The notes under the pieces were generated by a model. That model was not told the origin of the DNA and did no database searches. It was given only the letters and a program-made list of their open reading frames with translations. This document shows positions 17,626 to 26,598 of a stretch of DNA of 64,000 nucleotides, piece after piece; within the stretch, counting starts at the first letter, position 1, and each line of letters starts with the position of its first letter. A program made the position numbers and the translations under genes. Source of the stretch: Cypionkella aquatica. Its GTDB lineage: Bacteria > Pseudomonadota > Alphaproteobacteria > Rhodobacterales > Rhodobacteraceae. The stretch lies in contig NZ_BSPP01000002.1 of the NCBI RefSeq assembly GCF_030161095.1, forward strand, positions 350,213 through 414,212, written 5' to 3'.

Positions 17626-17943
17626 CAAGACGATGTTCAAAGGCGACAGTTGTAGCGGACTGCCCGCGCCGTTGCGCTGACCCGCGTGGTTCAGATGCCC
17701 CGACAGGAGAACGGATCAACCCGCGGAGCATCATCCCCTCTGACGGTCATCGGCGTCCCCGCCTGTACCGCTGTTTGAGTTTGAACGCGTCGGATTAAAA
17801 TAGAGTGAACGATCTTGGTCATCCTCTCTGCAAAAATATCCTCGGGGTGCGGGGGCGAGCCCCCGCTGGGGTGTCAGCAGGCGCAGCGCTGCTGGACCGC
17901 AAGCCCGGTCTCGCCTATCAAGGTCTAAAGAACAGGAGCCGCC
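17626..17943. other. Noncoding gap with dispersed repeat and hairpin
   Basis: Downstream of truA lie the dispersed repeat TCCTCTCTGCAAAAATATCC (17822-17841) and a perfect GC hairpin GCGGGGGC-GA-GCCCCCGC (17849-17866). The last 15 bases carry the ribosome site (CAGGAG) for the next gene. No protein or RNA gene is evident in the remainder. Confidence 0.6.
17822..17866 (+). repeat. Dispersed repeat 'TCCTCTCTGCA-AAATATCC' with GC hairpin
   Basis: The 20-base core recurs at 36530-36549 with one difference, and a shortened form (ATAAATATCC) occurs at about 48414-48423. Here and at 48 kb it is followed by a GC-rich perfect hairpin, which may act as terminator of the upstream gene. Confidence 0.65.
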
Positions 17944-18225
17944 ATGACCCTTCCCGAATTGCTGATATCCCAGCTGTCTGATCCGTTCCGCATTGGGCTG
18001 TTGATTGCGCTTTTCATCACCATGCTGCGCACGCGCGCAGCTTCGGGGGTTTGGGTGCCACTGGCGGCGGGGGCGGTGTTTGTGGCGGTGATTTTGCCCA
18101 GCACGATGCCCAATCCATCTGGCATGCCCTTGGCGCAGCTGATTGCGGTCGGCGTGGCGGCGAATGTGGTGATTTTGGCGATCATTCTGGCGGCTTGGAC
18201 CTTGTTTCAGCGCTTTCGCGGCTGA
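17944..18225 (+). CDS. Small membrane protein of unknown function
   Basis: 93 aa with three predicted membrane segments (about 14-28, 36-55 and 66-88) and a basic C-terminus (RFRG). ATG 17944 is preceded by CAGGAG. No family recognised. It is convergent with the MFS symporter gene and separated from it by a strong bidirectional terminator, so it is expressed alone. Composition resembles its neighbours, so there is no sign of recent transfer. Confidence 0.7.
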   Translation: MTLPELLISQLSDPFRIGLLIALFITMLRTRAASGVWVPLAAGAVFVAVILPSTMPNPSGMPLAQLIAVGVAANVVILAIILAAWTLFQRFRG

Positions 18226-18255
18226 CCGCGCCCTAAAATACTAACGCCGCATGGC

Positions 18256-18285
18256 AAGGGGCCGGGAGTTTCCTCCCGGCCCCTT
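18256..18285. terminator. Strong bidirectional terminator
   Basis: Perfect 13-bp stem (18256-18268 / 18273-18285) with a TTTC loop, and A/T tracts on both sides, between two converging genes. Confidence 0.9.
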
Positions 18286-18303
18286 TCCGTCATGACAAAC
18301 CTC

Positions 18304-20184
18304 TTAGCGGTTGTTGGCGTCCGAGAAGATGTCTTTCTTATGCGTGCCGTTCGGCACAAAGATCGTGCCGATCACCACAGTGATCACGGCGATCACGATG
18401 GCATACCACAGACCTGCATAGATGTTGCCCGATTGTGCCGAGATCGCGAAAGCGGTCGCGGGCAGCAGGCCACCGAACCAGCCGTTGCCGATATGGTAGG
18501 GCAGCGACATACCCGAATAGCGGATGCGGGTCGGGAACAGCTCGACCAGCATGGCCGCGATCGGGCCATAAACCATCGTCACCAGCAGGATCAGATAGGT
18601 CAGAATCGCCACGATTTTCAGCTTTTGCGCGGTGAAGATGTCGAAGAAGTTGCTGGCCTTGGCAACGCTGGTGTTATCCGCTGCAACCATCGGATAGCCG
18701 GCAGCTTTCAGCGCGTCGTTGATGGCTTTTTCAAACCCGGTTTTCACGCCGCTTGCGTCATCAACTGCCTTTTGTGCAGCATCGGTGGCGGCCTGATCGG
18801 TGCCAGCCTTTGCGGTTTCAAGGGCTGCTTTGGCGTCAGCAATCGCCTTGGCGTTTTCCGCGACGTTATAGGACGTCACTTCGGTTTCGCCGATTTTCAC
18901 CGAGGTGACGGTGCCTGCAGGCGCATCCACCGTGGTCGAATTCACCGACAGTTTCGACAGCGAGGCTTTGGCAATATCGCAAGACGAGTTGAACTTGGAC
19001 GTGCCGGTTGGGTTGAACTGGAACGAGCAATCCGCCGGATCAGCCGTCACCACGACAGGGGTTTCCTGTGCGGCGGCCAGCATCGGGTTGGCGGTGTGGG
19101 TCAGCGCTTTGAACACCGGGAAATAGGTGAGCGCCGCAATCAGGCACCCTGCCAGAATGATCGGCTTGCGGCCGATGCGGTCAGACAACGACCCGAAGAA
19201 CAAGAAGCCAGCAGTGCCAAGGATCAGCGACCACGCCACCAGCACGTTCGAGGTAAAGCTGTCGACCTTCACCACGTTCTGGATGAAGAACAGCGCGTAG
19301 AACTGGCCCGAATACCAGACCACGGCTTGACCTGCCGTCAGACCAAACAGCGCGATCAGCGCGATTTTGGCGTTTTTCCATTGGCCAAACGCTTCCCGCA
19401 GCGGGGCTTTCGAGGCAGCGCCTTCTTCCTTCATCTTTTTGAAGGCCGGGCTTTCGTTCATTTGCAGGCGGATATAAAGCGAGATCGCCAGCAGGAAAGC
19501 TGAGCCAAGGAACGGGATGCGCCAACCCCAGTCATTGAATGGCCGGATCATCATCGGTGTGCCGTCGGGGTTCATCAGTGCCGCAACACCCTCAGCAACC
19601 GGAGCGGGGACATCAGGCCAGTTGCCGTTGACATAGCCCTGCACCATCAGAATGACGATCAGCGACAGCAGCAGGCCCAAGGTGGCGGTGGTCTGGATAA
19701 AGGCGGTGAAATAGCCGCGTTGGTTTTGCGGTGCATGTTCAGCCACATAAACCGCAGCGCCACCGTATTCGCCACCCAAGGCAAGGCCCTGCAACATCCG
19801 CAGGCCCACCAGAATGATCGGTGCTGCGATGCCCCAAGAATAGTAGTTTGGCAAAAGACCAACAAGGAAGGTCGAAAAGCCCATGATCAAAATGGTCATC
19901 AGGAAGGTGTATTTCCGCCCGATCAGATCGCCGAGCGAGCCGAACACCAAAGCCCCAAACGGACGCACGATGAAGCCTGCCGCAAAGGCCAGCAGCGCGA
20001 ACACGTTGCGGGTGGCTTCGGGGAAGGGGGTGAAGAACTGCGCGCCGATCACGGCAGCCAAGCTGCCGTAGAGGTAGAAGTCATACCATTCAAAGATCGT
20101 CCCGGCGGATGAGGCAAGGATAACCTTGCGCTCTTCTGCCGTCATTGGACGCGAGCGGGTGCTGGCGTCGGGTGCTAGTGCCAT
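18304..20184 (-). CDS. MFS metabolite:H+ symporter (MHS family) with a large periplasmic insert
   Basis: 626 aa from ATG 20182-20184 (GGGAGG upstream). The MHS-type N-terminus GTIFEWYDFYLYGSLA and the GLGDLIGRK-like loop (SLGDLIGRK, 83-91) place it with proton-coupled transporters of organic acids such as ProP, KgtP and ShiA. Residues about 360-518 form a polar insert absent from ordinary MHS proteins. The insert has two Cys (386, 402) that could pair and an Ala/Lys/Asp-rich helix (about 441-478). It lies between a transmembrane segment ending near 360 and one starting near 521, so it is expected in the periplasm. The neighbouring acs-adk genes suggest a short-chain carboxylate substrate. Confidence 0.88.
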   Translation of the reverse strand: MALAPDASTRSRPMTAEERKVILASSAGTIFEWYDFYLYGSLAAVIGAQFFTPFPEATRNVFALLAFAAGFIVRPFGALVFGSLGDLIGRKYTFLMTILIMGFSTFLVGLLPNYYSWGIAAPIILVGLRMLQGLALGGEYGGAAVYVAEHAPQNQRGYFTAFIQTTATLGLLLSLIVILMVQGYVNGNWPDVPAPVAEGVAALMNPDGTPMMIRPFNDWGWRIPFLGSAFLLAISLYIRLQMNESPAFKKMKEEGAASKAPLREAFGQWKNAKIALIALFGLTAGQAVVWYSGQFYALFFIQNVVKVDSFTSNVLVAWSLILGTAGFLFFGSLSDRIGRKPIILAGCLIAALTYFPVFKALTHTANPMLAAAQETPVVVTADPADCSFQFNPTGTSKFNSSCDIAKASLSKLSVNSTTVDAPAGTVTSVKIGETEVTSYNVAENAKAIADAKAALETAKAGTDQAATDAAQKAVDDASGVKTGFEKAINDALKAAGYPMVAADNTSVAKASNFFDIFTAQKLKIVAILTYLILLVTMVYGPIAAMLVELFPTRIRYSGMSLPYHIGNGWFGGLLPATAFAISAQSGNIYAGLWYAIVIAVITVVIGTIFVPNGTHKKDIFSDANNR

Positions 20185-20253
20185 GATGTGGCCTCCCTTG
20201 TTGTGCGGCGATGCCGCTTCCCTATCCCTGCAAATCGGCATGCCTGTCGCGGT

Positions 20254-20269
20254 CCCTGCCAAGGCAGGG
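20254..20269. promoter_or_regulatory. Short perfect hairpin in the MFS 5' region
   Basis: CCCTGCC-AA-GGCAGGG, 70 bases upstream of the MFS start. A similar CCTGCC-GCCAAA-GGCAGG hairpin is found upstream of acs (23017-23034). It could be a shared operator or RNA element, or a weak adk terminator. Confidence 0.4.
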
Positions 20270-20340
20270 TTCGGTATTGGGTCAGCTGATCTGTCGTTTA
20301 TGCCCCATACCCGCTCCTCAACGGGGATGGACCTCGTCTT

Positions 20341-21003
20341 TCATGCCGCGATTGCTGCTACGATCTGGCCGAGGGCTGTGCGGATTTCGGCGATTTTTCC
20401 CATCGCATCTACCCGTTCCAGCACGCCTTTGCTGTCGTAATACGCAATCAACGGAGCCGTCTGGGCGTGGTAGGCCGTCAGCCTGTCGCGCACCGTTTCG
20501 GCATTGTCGTCGGCGCGGCGGTTGAACGCCGTGCCTCCGCATTTGTCACAAACGCCGGACTGAGCGGGGCGTTTGAATTGGTCATGATAGCCTTCACCAC
20601 AAGCGCCGCAGGTGTGGCGGCCCGCAACCCGGCCCACCATTGCGGCATCGTCGACCTCAAGGCTGATCGCAGCGGTGATCTTTTGGCCAGTTTCTGCCAG
20701 CAGATGATCCAGCGCTTCGGCTTGGCCAGCGGTGCGCGGGAAGCCATCCAGAATGATGCCCTTTGCCACATCGGGCGCTGCCATGCGGTCGCGCAGGATC
20801 GCCAGCACGATGTCATCCGATACCAAACCGCCCGCCGCCATCACCGCTTTGGCCGCCAACCCTGCCGACGTGCCTGCTTTGACTGCCGCGCGCAAAAGAT
20901 CGCCGGTGGACAGCTGGATCAGGCCGAAGTCTTGTTCCAGCATGCGGGCTTGGGTGCCTTTGCCAGCACCGGGAGGACCAAGCAGGATCAGAACCGGGGC
21001 CAT
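20341..21003 (-). CDS. adk: Adenylate kinase, zinc-type LID
   Basis: Interconverts AMP + ATP and 2 ADP. 220 aa. The P-loop GPPGAGKGT is at residues 9-17, followed by the NMP-binding segment and FPRTAGQAEAL (88-97). The LID domain carries four Cys (C132, C135, C152, C155) in the zinc-binding arrangement. The gene starts four bases after the acs stop, so the two are in one operon, unlike the common secY-adk context. Acetyl-CoA synthetase produces AMP, which this enzyme recycles. Confidence 0.95.
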   Translation of the reverse strand: MAPVLILLGPPGAGKGTQARMLEQDFGLIQLSTGDLLRAAVKAGTSAGLAAKAVMAAGGLVSDDIVLAILRDRMAAPDVAKGIILDGFPRTAGQAEALDHLLAETGQKITAAISLEVDDAAMVGRVAGRHTCGACGEGYHDQFKRPAQSGVCDKCGGTAFNRRADDNAETVRDRLTAYHAQTAPLIAYYDSKGVLERVDAMGKIAEIRTALGQIVAAIAA

Positions 21004-21007
21004 CCGC

Positions 21008-22969
21008 TTACGCCTTGTTCATGCGGTTGGCGATCAGCTCATCCACCACCGACGGATCGGCGAGGGTCGAGGTATCGCCCAAGGCGCCGAAATCATTCTC
21101 GGCGATCTTGCGCAGGATACGGCGCATGATCTTGCCGGACCGGGTTTTCGGCAGGCCCGGCGCCCATTGGATCAGATCGGGCTTGGCAATCGGGCCGATT
21201 TCATTGCGCACCCATGCCTCAAGTTCTTTGCGCAAAGCATCCGAGGGTTCTTCGCCGCGCATCAGCGTCACATAGGCGTAGATACCTTGGCCCTTGATGT
21301 CATGCGGATAGCCGACCACGGCGGATTCGGCGACTTTGGGGTGAGCAACCAGCGCCGATTCGACCTCGGCCGTGCCCATGCGGTGACCCGAGACGTTGAT
21401 CACATCATCCACCCGCCCGGTGATCCAGTAGTAGCCATCGACATCGCGGCGGCAGCCGTCGCCGGTGAAGTAATAGCCGGGGTATTGGCTGAAATAGGCT
21501 TCTTCAAAGCGGGCATGATCGCCCCAAAGCGTGCGCATCTGCCCCGGCCAGCTGTCAGCGATGCAGAGCACACCATCGGTTTCCACGGCGTCCTGCACCT
21601 TGGCCGTGGCAGGGTCCAGCACCACCGGCACCACGCCAAAGAACGGCAATGTGGCCGAGCCGGGCTTTTGCGCAATCGCCCCCGGCAAAGGCGTGATCAG
21701 ATGGCCGCCGGTTTCGGTCTGCCAGAATGTATCGACAATCGGGCAGCGGTTGTGGCCGATGTGCTGGTTATACCAGCTCCAGGCTTCGGGATTGATCGGC
21801 TCGCCCACCGAACCCAGCAGCTTGAGGCTGGAAAGATCGTGCTTGGCGGGCCAATCCGGCCCCAGACCCATCAGCGCGCGAATGGCGGTGGGGGCGGTGT
21901 AGAACTGGCTGACTTTGTGCTTGGCGCAAACCTGCCAGAAGCGACCGGCATCGGGATAGGTCGGCACGCCTTCAAACATCACAGTCGTCGCACCATTCGC
22001 GAGCGGGCCGTAGATGATATAGCTGTGCCCGGTCACCCAACCCACGTCAGCGGTGCACCAGAACACATCGCCGTCATGGTAATCAAAGGTGATCTGCTGC
22101 GTCATCGCGGCATAGACCAGATACCCGCCCGAGGTATGCACCACGCCCTTGGGTTTGCCCGTCGACCCCGAGGTATAGAGGATGAACAGCGGATCTTCCG
22201 CCCCCATCTCGACATAGGCGCAATAGGGTTTGGCGCTGGCCATCTCGGCCTTTACGTCAATATCGCGGCCATCGACCCAAGATGTCTGATCGCCGGTGTG
22301 TTTGACCACAAGGCATTTCACCCGGTCATCGCAATTCAGCAAAGCCGCGTCAGTGTTGCTTTTCAGCCCGGTTTTCTTGCCACCACGCGGCGCAAAATCG
22401 GCGGTGATCACCAGCTTGGCGTCGCAATCATTGATGCGGTTGGCCAAAGCATCCGGCGAAAAGCCTGCGAACACGATCGAATGAATAGCTCCAATCCGCG
22501 CGCAGGCCAGCATTGCATAGGCGGCCTCGGGGATCATCGGCAGATAGATCACCACACGATCACCACGCGCAACGCCCTGTGCTTTCAGGACGTTGGCCAT
22601 GCGGCAGGTGTTTTCCAGCAATTGCGCATAGGTGATGTGCAGGGCGGGGGTTTCGGGGCTGTCCGGCTCCCATATGATCGCGGTCTGGTTGGCGCGGGTC
22701 AGCATATGGCGGTCGATACAATTGGCCGAGACGTTCAGCGTGCCATCTTCAAACCATTTGATCGACACTTCGCCCAGTTTGAACGTGGTGTCTTTGACGC
22801 GGCTATAGGGTTTGATCCAATCAATCCGCTGGCCTTCCTTGGCCCAAAACGCTGCCGGATCCGCGACCGAGGCAGCATACATCGCGTCATATTGCGCAAG
22901 GTTCACATGTGCATTGGCAATAAAATCTGATGAAGCCGCATATTTCTGCGCAGCAGCGTGATCGGACAT
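21008..22969 (-). CDS. acs: Acetyl-CoA synthetase, AMP-forming
   Basis: Activates acetate through acetyl-AMP to acetyl-CoA with release of AMP and PPi. 653 aa, the usual length. The phosphate-binding loop [11 protein letters not shown] is near residue 270, the hinge region [14 protein letters not shown] and [11 protein letters not shown] follow, and Lys613 in TRSGKIMRR corresponds to the Lys acetylated by Pat in other bacteria. ATG 22967-22969 has GGGGAG upstream. The first gene of acs-adk, it is followed by an MFS symporter on the same strand. Confidence 0.96.
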   Translation of the reverse strand: MSDHAAAQKYAASSDFIANAHVNLAQYDAMYAASVADPAAFWAKEGQRIDWIKPYSRVKDTTFKLGEVSIKWFEDGTLNVSANCIDRHMLTRANQTAIIWEPDSPETPALHITYAQLLENTCRMANVLKAQGVARGDRVVIYLPMIPEAAYAMLACARIGAIHSIVFAGFSPDALANRINDCDAKLVITADFAPRGGKKTGLKSNTDAALLNCDDRVKCLVVKHTGDQTSWVDGRDIDVKAEMASAKPYCAYVEMGAEDPLFILYTSGSTGKPKGVVHTSGGYLVYAAMTQQITFDYHDGDVFWCTADVGWVTGHSYIIYGPLANGATTVMFEGVPTYPDAGRFWQVCAKHKVSQFYTAPTAIRALMGLGPDWPAKHDLSSLKLLGSVGEPINPEAWSWYNQHIGHNRCPIVDTFWQTETGGHLITPLPGAIAQKPGSATLPFFGVVPVVLDPATAKVQDAVETDGVLCIADSWPGQMRTLWGDHARFEEAYFSQYPGYYFTGDGCRRDVDGYYWITGRVDDVINVSGHRMGTAEVESALVAHPKVAESAVVGYPHDIKGQGIYAYVTLMRGEEPSDALRKELEAWVRNEIGPIAKPDLIQWAPGLPKTRSGKIMRRILRKIAENDFGALGDTSTLADPSVVDELIANRMNKA

Positions 22970-23402
22970 CGTGTTCTCCCCAGTTCCCAGTCAGGTCTTG
23001 CGACCCGTCCCAACGGCCTGCCGCCAAAGGCAGGGCTCCCCCGTTTGTAGCCTGATCATAACGCAGTTGTAAAATACATGGTAACTCTTTTTATCTATGC
23101 AGTTTTCCTGTAAATAAATTGACAGATCAGGCGGTGAATTTTGTCAACAGGCGGAAAATTGCCAATGAAATGGTTGGGTGCCCTACCATGCCCGGCTTGG
23201 GCCTGTGCTTGGGGTGGCACACAACATATGGATTATGCGCCGCAATGCGCAGGGGTGGGGCGCGCGTCGTCTGCGCTGCCTGAACGCAAAGCAAACGGGA
23301 TTATCCCGTTCACAAAGGGGTGATTCGGATGATAAGCCACGCCATCGCCCGGCAGCCTGTTACCGCCACCGACGGCCTCATTTTCCAGTGCAAAGGCCCG
23401 AT
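22970..23402. other. Divergent control region between acs and the HugZ-like gene
   Basis: Holds a hairpin CCTGCC-GCCAAA-GGCAGG (23017-23034) near acs and an AT-rich tract at about 23050-23120 likely to contain the acs promoter. An inverted pair TTGACA/TGTCAA (23119-23124, 23142-23147), a small palindrome AACGGGA-TTA-TCCCGTT (23294-23310) and a 25-codon leader frame (23329-23406) follow. The rest shows nothing recognisable. Confidence 0.5.
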
Positions 23403-23406
23403 ATGA
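23329..23406 (+). CDS. Possible 25-residue leader peptide
   Basis: ATG 23329 follows AAAGGGG at a seven-base spacing, a better ribosome site than that of the next gene. The frame encodes MISHAIARQPVTATDGL and eight more residues, and its TGA overlaps the next gene's ATG by four bases (ATGA). This suggests translational coupling or a control peptide. No homologue recognised; it could be chance. Confidence 0.4.
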   Translation: MISHAIARQPVTATDGLIFQCKGPI

Positions 23407-23915
23407 CCGAACAACGCCCCGATCCCGTGGCAAGTGCCGATGATGAAGCCCGCGCTTTGGCGCTGTCGCTGATGCAAAGCAACCATGCAGCACTGGCTTG
23501 GACTGATCCCGAAACCCAAACCCCCGGCATCAGCCGCATCGCTTATGGGTTGGATGAGGATGGTATCCCGGTGGCGCTGATCTCGGGGCTGGCCGCGCAT
23601 ACCGCAGCGTTGCGCGCCAATCCGGCCTGCGCTTTGATGGTCGGAGAGCCGGGTGCAAAGGGGGATCCGCTGACCCATCCGCGCCTGATGATCCGGGCAG
23701 AGGCGCGCTTTGTCGGGGCGGATGATCCCGCCCGGCCAGCTTTGCGCGCGCATTGGCTAAAGGGCCATCCGAAGACAGCCCTTTATGTTGATCTGGGGGA
23801 TTTTGCTTTCGTGCGGCTGGTGCCGCAATCGGCGCTGCTGAATGGCGGCTTTGGCAAGGCGTTCCGGCTTGCGCCCACCGACCTTGCCCCAATCGCGCCG
23901 CCGCGCCGGACCTGA
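23403..23915 (+). CDS. Pyridoxamine 5'-phosphate oxidase-like FMN-binding protein (HugZ-like)
   Basis: 170 aa from ATG 23403 (AAAGG upstream). Split-barrel flavin reductase fold: the ALSLMQSNHAALAW opening, the strand ISRIAYGLDEDGIPVALIS and a HPRLMIRAEARFV segment match the HugZ/PPOX group, whose members bind FMN or haem. It lacks the C-terminal DUF2470 domain of full-length haem-degrading HugZ, so haem use is not assured. The LYVDLGDFAFVRLVP segment near residue 125 is also typical. The gene is overlapped by a short leader frame and ends at a strong hairpin opposite the converging beta-helix gene. Confidence 0.75.
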   Translation: MTEQRPDPVASADDEARALALSLMQSNHAALAWTDPETQTPGISRIAYGLDEDGIPVALISGLAAHTAALRANPACALMVGEPGAKGDPLTHPRLMIRAEARFVGADDPARPALRAHWLKGHPKTALYVDLGDFAFVRLVPQSALLNGGFGKAFRLAPTDLAPIAPPRRT

Positions 23916-23916
23916 T

Positions 23917-23956
23917 CCGGGGCCTCTGCCGTCCCGTGCTGACCATGAGGCCCCGG
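23917..23956. terminator. Hairpin between convergent genes
   Basis: CCGGGGCCTC (23917-23926) pairs perfectly with GAGGCCCCGG (23947-23956) across a 20-base loop. It is placed two bases after the HugZ-like stop; no T-run. Confidence 0.6.
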
Positions 23957-23981
23957 CCTGCGCCGGGGCAGTGGCGCGTGC

Positions 23982-26273
23982 TTAGACCGGGTTGTCGACT
24001 CGCAGCGTCACCTGCACCCGGCCTTTCACCGCGCTGGGCCATTTCAGATTGGCAAACTGCCCGCCTGCGCCTTGCTCGACCTGCGCATAGGGCGTGACGA
24101 ATTGCACCGCCCCGGCTGCATTGGTCAAAGCCCCCTCGGCCACCACAGCCGTCACATTGCGCGCGCGCCCGCCAAACGGCAGCAGGTTGTTGCTGTTGAC
24201 CGCCCAAGTGTCCGATGCGGTGTTCTGGGTATGCTCTACCAACATCGGGCTGACGGCGCGCTGCACGACGCCGTTGTAAGTGTTCTGATCAAAGCAGATG
24301 TTGCGGAACGAGTTCATCGCCAGCGTCGCATAGCTGGTGTCGATCGACTCTGCCCGGTCAATATCCAAGCCGCGGGTTGAGAACACATTGCTGGTCACCG
24401 TCAGCCCCGAGATGAAATGCCCCGGCCCGCGCGGCGTCACCATGATCCAGGAAAACCACGCATTGGTGTTGTGCGAGATGAACACATTGCCGGTTATGGT
24501 CAGCCCGCCAAACGAATATTCATCGCCAAAGGTCGGAGTGGCATCATGTTCATTCGACAGTTCGATAAAGCAGTTATCGACGTAGTTCCCGGTGAAAAAG
24601 GTCTTGGAATTGGCCAAGGTCAGCACAACCCCCGCCCGACGCACGCCATTGGCGGGCGCATCATCGCCGCCGAAAAAGTGGTTGCCCAGAAAGATCGAGG
24701 CCGACCCCGCCACCACGCCAAAATGCGCGAACCGCGAGGCGCGGTTGTTGCGGATCTTGATGTCATTGGCATTGGCGTTGAACACCACCGACACCCGGTT
24801 TTGCGCCAGCTGACCCTGATCGGCCGAGAAAAACTGGCAGCGATCAATGTGCAGATCCTGACAGCCTTCGCCGGTTGAGGTGATGGCGCGGTCCTTGACC
24901 TGCCCGAACATACACTCGGTCACATCAAAAATTGCCCCGGTCAGCGCCAGATTGATGCCGCTGGCGATGGCGGCACAGTTGAATTCGACGCCTTTCACCT
25001 GAAACCGCGTCAATTCGGCAAAGCCCGAGAAATCAAGCATATAGGCGTAGCGATCAAAGGTGAATGTGCGGGTACCAGCGGCGGCCCACAGGGGTTGGCT
25101 GAGGGTGATCGTGCCCGCGCCTAGGTTTTTCGCGCGCACATAAACCTCGCGCCCGACGCCGGTGCCGCTGATCCGCGCGCCCACAGGAATTGCGGCGATA
25201 TTGGCCACGCCGGTCAGCGTCAGCGGATTGGCCACCGCATAAGTCGCCACTGCCGTCATGGTCTGAGTGTTCCACGCCGTGCCGGGCAGCGCCACAAGAT
25301 TGCCGTTCACCACCGCGCGCCGGGTGGTAAAGCTGGTGATGCCAGCCAGCGCCGCGACGTTGATCGGCTCTGTCATCTCGACCCGGCGGCCGTTCAGATC
25401 CAGAGTCACATGGTCGGTGAAATAGAACAGCACCTGCAAGGCTTTCTTGAACCCGGTCAGTTCACTGCCAAAGGCTGCGGCATAGGTATCAAGGTTGTAA
25501 TTGCGCGTGCAGGCCAGCCGCTGGTTGTCGGGCATCACGATGGTGCCTTCAAACTTCACCGGATTTTCAAAGGTCAGATGCGCGCCGATGTAATAGACGC
25601 CGGGAGACACCACCACCGTCTTGCCCACCGCCGCCGCATCGGCGGCATCAAAGGCCGCGCGATCATCGGTGACGCCGTCGCCAATCGCGCCATAGTCGCG
25701 CACATCCACCCAATCGAACATGTCGGAATGGAACACATCCGTCACATCCTCGATGGTGATGTCATCAATCCGCACCACGCCGCCGGTTGGCCCAGTCAGA
25801 TCAAGACCGAAATGGCCAAGGACAGGGGCAGTGCCCCAGACCATATCCACCCCGGGCCGATTTCCCGATCCGATGATCGCGCTGACCACGACGACCGAAC
25901 CATAGCTGGTCAGCGCCACACTCGGCCCCTGCTGATCGGCACTGCTGACATTGGTCCCCGAGCCTGACCCTGCCCAGCCCGCAATGCGCACGCTTGGCAA
26001 AGCGCCGCTGATGGCTTTGATGCGGGCCGTTACCCGCAAATACATCCCCGGCTGACAGGGGATCGACTGAAAGCAGCGCAGCTTTTGGATGGCACTGGTC
26101 TTTTGCAGCTCCATACAGCCCGCGAAATCCTGATCTGCGGGCACATAGGCGGCGTTTGCCTGCCCCGCGTAAGACCCTTGACCTGTCAGCCCGTCCTCAC
26201 GCGACCACAGTGCCAGACCCGCCGAAAACGGCGGTGGCATCAGGGCCAATCCTTCGGTAATTGCCTTGTTCAT
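23982..26273 (-). CDS. Pectate lyase-superfamily right-handed beta-helix protein
   Basis: 763 aa. Residues about 20-185 form a beta-sandwich-like region (carbohydrate-binding style). Then comes the hallmark VRDYGAIGDGVTDDRAAFDAA (about 190-210) of Pectate_lyase_3 / GH28-related enzymes, followed by some 450 residues rich in N/G/V repeats typical of a parallel beta-helix. No obvious signal peptide is present (N-terminus MNKAITEGLALMPPPFSAG), so export by a non-Sec route or a cytoplasmic role is possible. It is divergent from the polysaccharide gene at 26.6 kb, so a polysaccharide-modifying or -depolymerising role is inferred. Catalytic residues were not assigned. Confidence 0.75.
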   Translation of the reverse strand: MNKAITEGLALMPPPFSAGLALWSREDGLTGQGSYAGQANAAYVPADQDFAGCMELQKTSAIQKLRCFQSIPCQPGMYLRVTARIKAISGALPSVRIAGWAGSGSGTNVSSADQQGPSVALTSYGSVVVVSAIIGSGNRPGVDMVWGTAPVLGHFGLDLTGPTGGVVRIDDITIEDVTDVFHSDMFDWVDVRDYGAIGDGVTDDRAAFDAADAAAVGKTVVVSPGVYYIGAHLTFENPVKFEGTIVMPDNQRLACTRNYNLDTYAAAFGSELTGFKKALQVLFYFTDHVTLDLNGRRVEMTEPINVAALAGITSFTTRRAVVNGNLVALPGTAWNTQTMTAVATYAVANPLTLTGVANIAAIPVGARISGTGVGREVYVRAKNLGAGTITLSQPLWAAAGTRTFTFDRYAYMLDFSGFAELTRFQVKGVEFNCAAIASGINLALTGAIFDVTECMFGQVKDRAITSTGEGCQDLHIDRCQFFSADQGQLAQNRVSVVFNANANDIKIRNNRASRFAHFGVVAGSASIFLGNHFFGGDDAPANGVRRAGVVLTLANSKTFFTGNYVDNCFIELSNEHDATPTFGDEYSFGGLTITGNVFISHNTNAWFSWIMVTPRGPGHFISGLTVTSNVFSTRGLDIDRAESIDTSYATLAMNSFRNICFDQNTYNGVVQRAVSPMLVEHTQNTASDTWAVNSNNLLPFGGRARNVTAVVAEGALTNAAGAVQFVTPYAQVEQGAGGQFANLKWPSAVKGRVQVTLRVDNPV

Positions 26274-26598
26274 CGCGTCAACCTCGCCTTGTTATGCCAA
26301 CAATCCACGCTGGCGAAACTGCGTCCGCCGGGCATGAGGCCTCAGAGCTAGCGAGAAACCGTTAATGCAAACCAAGCGCAGCGCGCGGTGGGCGACTCAG
26401 GGCTTGCGCGGAATTGGCCCGCGATGGGCAAAGAATCGCCTAAATAATCAGCGCAGTCTTAGATTCGCCAATCGGACAGGCTGTTTTTTTGCGCGTGACT
26501 ATGTTATGGCCCGTCACAAGGATGATTTGTAACAGGTAAATTTTTCAGGTCCCCTATGACTTATCCAGTATGTGCCACTTAGGGCCAAGGATCTTGGA
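26274..26598. other. Divergent promoter region of the polysaccharide locus
   Basis: Separates the beta-helix gene from the CapD-like gene. It is AT-richer than its surroundings between about 26440 and 26590, likely holding promoters for both directions. No hairpin, repeat or small gene stands out. Confidence 0.4.

Noticed and set aside
18292..19503. Plus-strand frame of 403 codons opposite the MFS gene
   Set aside because: Antisense shadow; low-complexity composition and no ribosome site.
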